The notes under the pieces: generated by a model
Seen by the model: the letters and a program-made list of their open reading frames with translations, nothing else
The model's database searches: none
Told to the model about the DNA's origin: nothing
Shown: piece after piece, positions 43,294 through 48,634 of the stretch
Numbering within the stretch: the first letter of the stretch is position 1
How the letters are laid out: each line of letters begins with the position of its first letter
NCBI GenBank assembly: GCA_016929245.1
Contig: JAFGJE010000235.1
Coordinates: 1-48,634 of the forward strand
Reading direction: 5' to 3'
Length of the DNA stretch: 48,634 nucleotides
Origin: Phycisphaerae bacterium
GTDB lineage: Bacteria > Planctomycetota > Phycisphaerae > SM23-33
Made by a program: the position numbers and the translations under genes

Positions 43294-43788
43294 TCATTCC
43301 CGGCAAGCCGCCAGGGCGGCCGGTCCGCCGATCAACGTGAATGTCTGCTTCAACTGGCGAAGGATTCGCTGGTCGATCTCCCGTCCATGCGGCTGAACGT
43401 CGGCCATGTTCCGGCATTCCAGTTCGATCCGCGCCGAAACCGCCAGCCGATCACCGACGTATCCCGAACCCTTGAACTTCGCCGTCGTCGCGTCGATGCT
43501 GACCGCGTCGATCTCGCACCGCAGCGTGTTGCCCGGTTTGAGAAAATAGTTATATCGCACGTTGCGGGCCGACTTCAGCACGATGATGCTGTGGGCGTAG
43601 TCGTGCTTCAGGCGCACCAGCCAGGCCGCCGACTGCGTCATCGCCTCCAGCATCAACACGCCCGGAAGAACCGGAAACGAGGCGAAATGATCCGCCAGGT
43701 ATTCCTCCGCCAGCGTGAGATTCTTCGACGTCACGATCCGATGGGGCGGCTGAATCTCATCAATTTTGTCCACCAGAAGGAATTTCAT
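43294..43788 (-). CDS. FabZ-like hotdog protein 2 (3-hydroxyacyl-ACP dehydratase family)
   Basis: With the ATG at 43788 the protein has 164 residues. The dehydratase motif is DHFASFPVLPGVLMLEAMTQ, with H34 and E48 at the same positions as in hotdog protein 1 and closer to classical FabZ. It is first in the leftward cluster: hotdog 2, ACP, hotdog 1, synthase partner, synthase. The in-frame ATG at 43911 would add an Arg-rich, non-homologous 41 residues and is rejected. No strong ribosome site is seen (AAAGAC). Confidence 0.87.
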   Translation of the reverse strand: MKFLLVDKIDEIQPPHRIVTSKNLTLAEEYLADHFASFPVLPGVLMLEAMTQSAAWLVRLKHDYAHSIIVLKSARNVRYNYFLKPGNTLRCEIDAVSIDATTAKFKGSGYVGDRLAVSARIELECRNMADVQPHGREIDQRILRQLKQTFTLIGGPAALAACRE

Positions 43789-44214
43789 CGTTCTGTCTTT
43801 ATAGAGAATCCTTTCCCGTCGCCGACCGCCGACTCCGCGTCGAACGGGACGATCCGGGTTCCACGGGACCATCGTGCGAGGCAAACCACACGTTGTCCCT
43901 TCCCGCTTCACGCGGGAAATGAGGGTTTTTAGTCGTTTTGACGGCTCTTTGCAAGCCCTTTTTCCATAAAGTCTTCCCCGCCGAATCCCCCGACGCGGTG
44001 TGCTCCGTACCGCCGGCGGGAAAAGTTTGTTATGCTATCAAGTGGACATGGGACGACTCCGATATAAAATTAGGTATGGGGGTGTGGCAACCATGGATAT
44101 GGAACCGCGCAGGGCGTGTTTGCCCGGATGTACCCGGCCTGGCTGGGACGATCGGAAACCGAAGGCCTCCCTGCGCCAACCACGGCGATGCGACGCCGTT
44201 CATGGGGTTCTCGG
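43789..44214. other. Divergent region between the lipid cluster and the signalling operon
   Basis: About 425 bases separate the leftward hotdog gene from the rightward kinase gene. Possible promoters include TTGCAA with a CTAAAA 16 bases on (minus strand, near 43955-43928). This is weak, and no operator repeats were noted. Confidence 0.4.
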
Positions 44215-45804
44215 ATGAACGTCATGTTAGCATCGGATGATCTGACGACCCGCCAAGCGGTGAAAGTCATACTGCGCAAGTACGATCAACCGGTGACGCT
44301 CGTGTCCTCCGCGGAGGAAATCCTGCACGCCTCCCAGGAGGAATCGACCCCACAGACCATCATCCTCGACGCGCGACTGGCCGGCGACGACCCCATCGCC
44401 CTGCTGAACCATATCTTCCAGACCTACGAATCCCATAAAACCCACGTGTTCCTCCTGACGCACCATCAAAATTCCGCCAATCCGCCCCGGCAGATCCCCC
44501 GCGGCGCCGCTTCGGTGACCTTCGGCGGACTGGAGGACCTGGAAAATCGGTTCCAGTCCCGCTCCCTCCCGAACCGATTCGGAAACACCACCGACCTGCG
44601 GGATGTGCGCATGGGCAGCGAAGAGGAATTCATGGCTGTCTTTCTGCACGCGCCGATTCCCATCTACCTGATCGACACCGAAGGGCATGTCCTGCGGGCG
44701 AATCGCGCCAAGAATCCCTACATCGACGCCGACGGAACCTCCAGCCGGGACCTGGGATACGTCCTGGGGTGCCGACACGGGGAAGGACAGGGACGCTGCG
44801 GAACCGTACCCCAATGCAAACGCTGCCCCCTGCACATGGTCATCCGGGAAACCATCCGCGAGGATCGCTGCTTCCATCGAAAGGAAATCTCCCTGGACGT
44901 TCCCGTCGAAACCGATCCTTCCGAAAAAATTTACGCGCTGGCCTCCACGACCCCCCTCTGGATCGATCGGAAAAAAATGGTCCTCCTGTTCCTGGAGGAC
45001 ATTTCCGAACTGCGCCGCTCCCAGGAGCTCCTGGCCGAGTTCAACCGCAACCTCGAAAGCCTCGTCGCCCGGCGGACCGAGGAAGTCCGGGCGCTGCTGG
45101 AACAGAAAAAAGAATTCATCCGGCAACTGGGACACGATCTTCGCACTCCCTTGACCCCGCTGGTGGCGCTGCTGCCGAAATTCCGCGCCTCCCTGGTCGA
45201 TCCCAAAGAACGGGAAATGCTCGAACTGATCATCAACAACACCGAATATATCAATCAACTGGTCGCCAAAACCCTCGACCTGATGTTCCTCGAAAACCAG
45301 GCCGGCGTCCCCGAACGGCAAACCATCGACCTGCGCGTGGAAATCAACAACATCCTGGCGGACTTCGCGCCGGTGCTGCAGGACAGGAACATCCTCGCCG
45401 TCAACGCCGTCGAAACCCCCGTCCGCCTGTGCGTGGACGTGCTGCAGTTCAAGGAGATGCTCCTGAATCTCCTGAGTAACGCGGTGAAGTTTTCCCCCGA
45501 ACACGGGCAGGTGACCATCAGCGCCGCGACGAACGAGCGGGAAGTCACCGTGTCCGTCTCCGACACGGGCATGGGAATGACGCCGGAACAGTTCTCGCGT
45601 GTCTTCGACGAATTTTATAAAGTAGACCCGTCTCGACACGATCGATCATCGATCGGGTTGGGTTTGTCGATCTGCAAACGCATCGTGGAAAACCATGAAG
45701 GCCGAATCTGGATCGAAAGTCCGGGATTGGGAAAAGGAACCACCGTATACATCGCCCTGCCTGCACGCCGACCGGCCGAGGTGGGGGGTCGGGAGGAACA
45801 ATAA
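44215..45804 (+). CDS. Sensor histidine kinase with degenerate receiver and four-cysteine PAS domain
   Basis: The 529-residue protein has an N-terminal receiver-like domain (about 1-110, D52 in ILDARLAGDD, acidic pocket incomplete), then a PAS domain (about 138-262). The PAS carries four cysteines at 186, 195, 201 and 204 (CX8CX5CX2C), which could bind a metal or an iron-sulfur cluster or sense redox state. A coiled linker leads to HisKA with H307 in QLGHDLRTPL and a HATPase (NLLSNAVKF, DTGMGM, GLGLSICKRI). No membrane helix is seen, so it is probably cytoplasmic. Its stop shares a base with the next start. The start at 44215 is uncertain (44224 possible). Confidence 0.88.
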   Translation: MNVMLASDDLTTRQAVKVILRKYDQPVTLVSSAEEILHASQEESTPQTIILDARLAGDDPIALLNHIFQTYESHKTHVFLLTHHQNSANPPRQIPRGAASVTFGGLEDLENRFQSRSLPNRFGNTTDLRDVRMGSEEEFMAVFLHAPIPIYLIDTEGHVLRANRAKNPYIDADGTSSRDLGYVLGCRHGEGQGRCGTVPQCKRCPLHMVIRETIREDRCFHRKEISLDVPVETDPSEKIYALASTTPLWIDRKKMVLLFLEDISELRRSQELLAEFNRNLESLVARRTEEVRALLEQKKEFIRQLGHDLRTPLTPLVALLPKFRASLVDPKEREMLELIINNTEYINQLVAKTLDLMFLENQAGVPERQTIDLRVEINNILADFAPVLQDRNILAVNAVETPVRLCVDVLQFKEMLLNLLSNAVKFSPEHGQVTISAATNEREVTVSVSDTGMGMTPEQFSRVFDEFYKVDPSRHDRSSIGLGLSICKRIVENHEGRIWIESPGLGKGTTVYIALPARRPAEVGGREEQ

Positions 45805-46199
45805 TGAGCAAACAGATTATGATTGTGGATGACGATCCGGCTGTGCGATACACGGTCCTGGAAGTCCTGCGCGGCGCCGATATGAACGCCATCGCCGTCG
45901 ACAGCGGAGAGGCGTGCCTGGAAGAATTGCGCAAGGGATTTCACGGCGTGATTCTGCTGGACATCATGATGCCGGGCATGGACGGATGGGACACCCTCGA
46001 AGCGATGAAACGCGAGGGATTGAATGAGGGTAACATCGTCTGTATGCTCACGGCCGTCATCAGTCCCAGCGAGGAAATGGACTCCGTGAAAGACAACGTC
46101 CTGGATTACGTGCGCAAACCCTTCGATCCGGACGGGCTGATCGCGACGGCCAAGGAATATCTGTCCTATTTGCGCACCGTACCGGATGAAAACGAATAA
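45804..46199 (+). CDS. CheY-like single-domain response regulator
   Basis: The 131-residue receiver has the acidic pair DD (10-11), phosphorylation site D53 in LLDIMMPGMDG, Thr/Ser switch residue in MLTAV, and the conserved Lys in YVRKPFDPDG (about K108). With no output domain, it would act as a phosphate shuttle or by binding a partner. It starts in a TAATG overlap with the kinase, so it is almost certainly that kinase's direct partner. GGGAGGAAC precedes the ATG. Confidence 0.94.
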   Translation: MSKQIMIVDDDPAVRYTVLEVLRGADMNAIAVDSGEACLEELRKGFHGVILLDIMMPGMDGWDTLEAMKREGLNEGNIVCMLTAVISPSEEMDSVKDNVLDYVRKPFDPDGLIATAKEYLSYLRTVPDENE

Positions 46200-46216
46200 G
46201 CGGGGAGGATTACACC

Positions 46217-46804
46217 ATGAACATCGTAATGATAGGAGCATCGACGGGCGGACCGAAGGCGCTGCGAAGCCTCTTCGAGTACCTTCCGCGCATCGACGCG
46301 GCCGTGATCCTGATTCAGCATATGCCCAAATTCCTGAACGTTTCGTTCTGCAAGGCGCTGTCGGAACGAACGCTGATGGACGTCCACCTGGCGGTGCAGG
46401 ATCAGTTGCTGGAACACGGGGTGGTCCACGTCGCCCCCAGCGAGTATCACCTGGTGCTGGCGGACAATCGCCGGATCGACCTGGTGCGGGGCGTGAAGGT
46501 CAACTACGTCTGCCCGTCCGTGGACGTGGCGATGCTGTCCCTCCAGGCCCGACGGGACGACCGCTTCGTCGGAGTCGTCCTGACGGGAATGGCCGCCGAC
46601 GGCGCCGAAGGCGTGCGCCACATCAAGAACCTCGGCGGGATGGCGTTCGTACAAAACCAGATGACCGCCGCCGTCTACGACATGCCGCATTCGGCGCTGC
46701 TGACCGGCGCGGTGGACTTCCAGGGATCGCCCAAGTCCCTGCGGGAAAAACTGGTCGAAACGTTCGGAGTTTTGGAAACCACGACACAAACCGTCACGGG
46801 GTAA
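46217..46804 (+). CDS. Stand-alone CheB-type methylesterase domain
   Basis: The 195-residue protein is the CheB catalytic domain alone. The triad is S9 in IGASTGGP, H35 in IQHMP and D128 in TGMAADGA. CheB removes methyl groups from chemoreceptor glutamates, and also deamidates glutamines. The N-terminal receiver domain that normally controls CheB is absent, so regulation must come from elsewhere, perhaps from the CheY-like protein encoded just upstream. No CheA, CheW, CheR or chemoreceptor gene lies in this window. GGGGAGGA precedes the start, 17 bases after the response regulator. Confidence 0.92.
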   Translation: MNIVMIGASTGGPKALRSLFEYLPRIDAAVILIQHMPKFLNVSFCKALSERTLMDVHLAVQDQLLEHGVVHVAPSEYHLVLADNRRIDLVRGVKVNYVCPSVDVAMLSLQARRDDRFVGVVLTGMAADGAEGVRHIKNLGGMAFVQNQMTAAVYDMPHSALLTGAVDFQGSPKSLREKLVETFGVLETTTQTVTG

Positions 46805-46828
46805 CGAACCGAAACGCGGGAGAACACA

Positions 46829-47176
46829 ATGAGTTCCATTAACGTCAATGAATTGCTGGAGCGCTGTTTGGGAATCCATTCGATCATGGACAGCGTTTTG
46901 ACCCAGTTCCGGGAGTCGGGCGAGGAGATGCTCGTGAAGATCGAACAGCAACTGGATCTCGGCGACTGGGAGGAAGCCACCCGGGCCGCGCATTCCCTCA
47001 AAGGCGCCGCCGGGAACATCGCCGCCGGCGCCCTTCGCGCCCTGGCGGCCGATATGGAAACCCGCGCCCGAGACAACGACGCCGAAGCGTGCAAAGATCT
47101 GCGCCAAGGTCTTCGGGACGAAATGAATCACTGCCTGGATGAAATCACGGAATTCCTGAAGGAATGCAACGTCTAG
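46829..47176 (+). CDS. Histidine phosphotransfer (Hpt) protein
   Basis: The 115-residue protein is a single Hpt domain. The phospho-accepting histidine is H55 in RAAHSLKGAAGNI. Hpt proteins pass phosphate between receiver domains. With a kinase, a single-domain receiver and an HD-GYP response regulator alongside, it could relay phosphate from the CheY-like protein to the HD-GYP protein. A GGGAG site precedes the ATG. Confidence 0.93.
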   Translation: MSSINVNELLERCLGIHSIMDSVLTQFRESGEEMLVKIEQQLDLGDWEEATRAAHSLKGAAGNIAAGALRALAADMETRARDNDAEACKDLRQGLRDEMNHCLDEITEFLKECNV

Positions 47177-47365
47177 AAACGCCCGTGATTTCGCCTGTAA
47201 GGTGGAAACCCGATAGGGATGATCGGATACAATGCGTTTGATGTTTTCGTACAAAAAGAACGGTCCCGCGCATACAATGAAACAATGGAACATCGCGGCT
47301 GACAAACCCCGCCTCCGCGGGGGCGAAACTCCGCGAGGTTCCCACCCACCGAAGGGGGTGCGCGT

Positions 47366-48403
47366 ATGAAAGCGTTAGTGGTTGACGACGACCCGATTAC
47401 CCTGACGCTTCTGCGGGATTCGCTGAAGTATCTGGGGTATGAAGTCGCCACCGCCCGAAACGGGCGCGAGGCCCTCGAACACCTGGACAAGGAACAGTGT
47501 CGCCTGGTGATCTCCGACTGGATCATGCCCGAAATGGACGGAATCGCCCTGTGCAAAGCCATCCGCGAACGTCCCATCGGCGGATACGTCTACATCGTGC
47601 TGCTGACCAGCAAGGGCGGAACGACGAATCTCGTGGAAGGATACGCCGCCGGCGCGGACGACTTCATGTCCAAACCCTTCGAACCGGCGGAACTGAACTC
47701 CCGCTTGCGCACCGCGCGGCGCATCCTCTCGCTGGAGAGTCGGGACGTGACCATCTTCGCGCTGGCAAGGCTCGCCGAAAGCCGGGAATCCAACACCGGG
47801 ATTCACGTGGAACGCTCCCGCTGCTTCGCCCAGACGCTCTCCCGCGACCTGGCGGCCGAGGGGAAATTCCCCGACGAAATCAACGGGGAATTCATCCGCC
47901 TGATCTACCTGACCAGCCCGTTGCACGACATCGGGAAAATCGGCATTCCCGACAACGTCCTGCTGAAAACCGAACCCCTCGACAAGAAGGATTATGAAAC
48001 GATCAAAACCCACACCACCCGCGGGGCGACGACGCTGGACGAGGCCTTGAAAGACTTCCCCGAAGCCCGGTTCCTCCGGATGGCGCGGGATATCGTCCTG
48101 AACCATCACGAACGATACGACGGAACCGGATATCCCAAGGGAATTCGCGGGGACGATATTCCCCTCTGCGCCCGAATCTACGCGCTGGCGGACGCGTACG
48201 ACGCGATGATCTCCGAACACGTCTACAAAGGCGCCATCGATTTCGATCGCGCCCGCGAGGAAATCGTCGCCGAACGCGGAAAACAGTTCGACCCCGACGT
48301 CGTGGATTCCTTCCTGCGCTGCGAGGAGCGATTCATCGAAATCGGAAACACCGCCCAGGACCCCACAGAAACGCACTCCGAATCCGCCTCGGAAAAAGCC
48401 TGA
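47366..48403 (+). CDS. HD-GYP response regulator (c-di-GMP phosphodiesterase)
   Basis: The 345-residue protein has an N-terminal receiver (D8, D9, D51 in ISDWIMPEMDG, K103 in MSKPF) and a C-terminal HD-GYP domain (about 125-320). The metal-binding HD is in PLHDIGKIGIPD (187-188), with the second pair HHERYDGTGYP at 247-257. All expected HD-GYP motifs are intact, so c-di-GMP hydrolysis is likely, controlled by phosphorylation of D51. Lowering c-di-GMP would favour motility, which links functionally to the PilZ gene in the hook operon, though this link is inference. A 189-base gap separates it from the Hpt gene. The gene is followed by a strong terminator. Confidence 0.93.
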   Translation: MKALVVDDDPITLTLLRDSLKYLGYEVATARNGREALEHLDKEQCRLVISDWIMPEMDGIALCKAIRERPIGGYVYIVLLTSKGGTTNLVEGYAAGADDFMSKPFEPAELNSRLRTARRILSLESRDVTIFALARLAESRESNTGIHVERSRCFAQTLSRDLAAEGKFPDEINGEFIRLIYLTSPLHDIGKIGIPDNVLLKTEPLDKKDYETIKTHTTRGATTLDEALKDFPEARFLRMARDIVLNHHERYDGTGYPKGIRGDDIPLCARIYALADAYDAMISEHVYKGAIDFDRAREEIVAERGKQFDPDVVDSFLRCEERFIEIGNTAQDPTETHSESASEKA

Positions 48404-48433
48404 TTCGGAAATACAAACCATGTTGAGTTATTG

Positions 48434-48466
48434 CATGGTGGAGCACCTGCTCCACCATGTTTTTTT
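48434..48466 (+). terminator. Rho-independent terminator of the signalling operon
   Basis: CATGGTGGAGC (48434-48444) pairs perfectly with GCTCCACCATG (48449-48459) across ACCT, followed by seven Ts. It lies 31 bases past the HD-GYP stop. Confidence 0.95.
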
Positions 48467-48520
48467 AATTATACTTGGACGTAACGCAAAATCGTCCACG
48501 ACTCGACCGAACACGATCAG

Positions 48521-48634
48521 GGTGGGTAGCTGTGCTACCCACCAATTCGACGAAACAAAGATGGTGGGTAACAAGTCGAAGCGAAGCGGAGATCGAAGAT
48601 CCCTTCGGGATGCCCAAGGTATTACCTACCCTAC
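48521..48634. repeat. Palindromic repeat at the window edge, incomplete
   Basis: GGTGGGTAGC-TGT-GCTACCCACC is a perfect 10-bp hairpin at about 48521-48543. GGTGGGTAA near 48563 and TTACCTACC near 48622 form a second, imperfect pair. The unit runs to the window end and may continue. It resembles no coding sequence. Confidence 0.65.

Noticed and set aside
44227-45639. 470-residue minus-strand open frame over the kinase gene
   Set aside because: Antisense shadow; kinase motifs are intact on the plus strand.

Overview
This GC-rich window looks like a chromosomal segment of a motile planctomycete, probably near Phycisphaerae. That placement is inference from gene content: a PEP-CTERM surface protein, dockerin-type calcium repeats, a planctomycete-style STN/secretin-N protein beside an ECF sigma/anti-sigma pair, a GH2 glycosidase, and dispersed palindromic repeats. 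No rRNA or tRNA gene was seen to confirm it.

Flagellar region (1-23193). A leftward hook/rod operon (fliK, flgD, flgE, a PilZ gene, flgF, flgG; flgG is cut by the window edge) and a rightward operon (two TPR-type genes, a sigma-54 activator, flgB, flgC, fliE, fliF, fliG, fliH, fliI, fliJ, a MotE-like gene, motA, two motB-like genes, fliL, fliM, fliN) diverge from about 6.85-7.28 kb. Both sides carry an excellent -24/-12 sigma-54 promoter, and an imperfect palindrome lies between them. The sigma-54 activator is encoded in the rightward operon, so the layout suggests a self-contained regulatory circuit. FlgD carries a C-terminal dockerin-like calcium-binding module in place of the usual end of the protein. 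This is the most surprising protein architecture seen here.

Accessory region (23.2-39.4 kb). A gene-free stretch after fliN contains a promoter-like sequence, a run of strong hairpins and a textbook terminator, a candidate structured RNA of about 530 nt. Then come a GH2 beta-galactosidase, long palindromic repeats, an STN-domain protein with an ECF sigma/anti-sigma pair, a sugar-type dehydrogenase/aldolase pair, a Fic AMP-transferase behind an array of phased TACTAA boxes, a ParA ATPase fused through a membrane helix to a GspB-like domain together with a ribbon-helix-helix-like partner, a membrane-anchored alpha/beta hydrolase, and a PEP-CTERM protein.

Lipid/polyketide-like region (39.4-43.8 kb). 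A leftward cluster encodes two FabZ-like hotdog proteins, an unusually long acyl carrier protein and two ketoacyl synthases. One synthase has lost both catalytic histidines and resembles a chain-length-factor partner.

Signalling region (44.2-48.4 kb). A rightward operon encodes a hybrid-like histidine kinase with a four-cysteine PAS domain, a CheY-like protein, a receiver-less CheB, an Hpt protein and an HD-GYP response regulator. It ends at a strong terminator followed by another repeat family.
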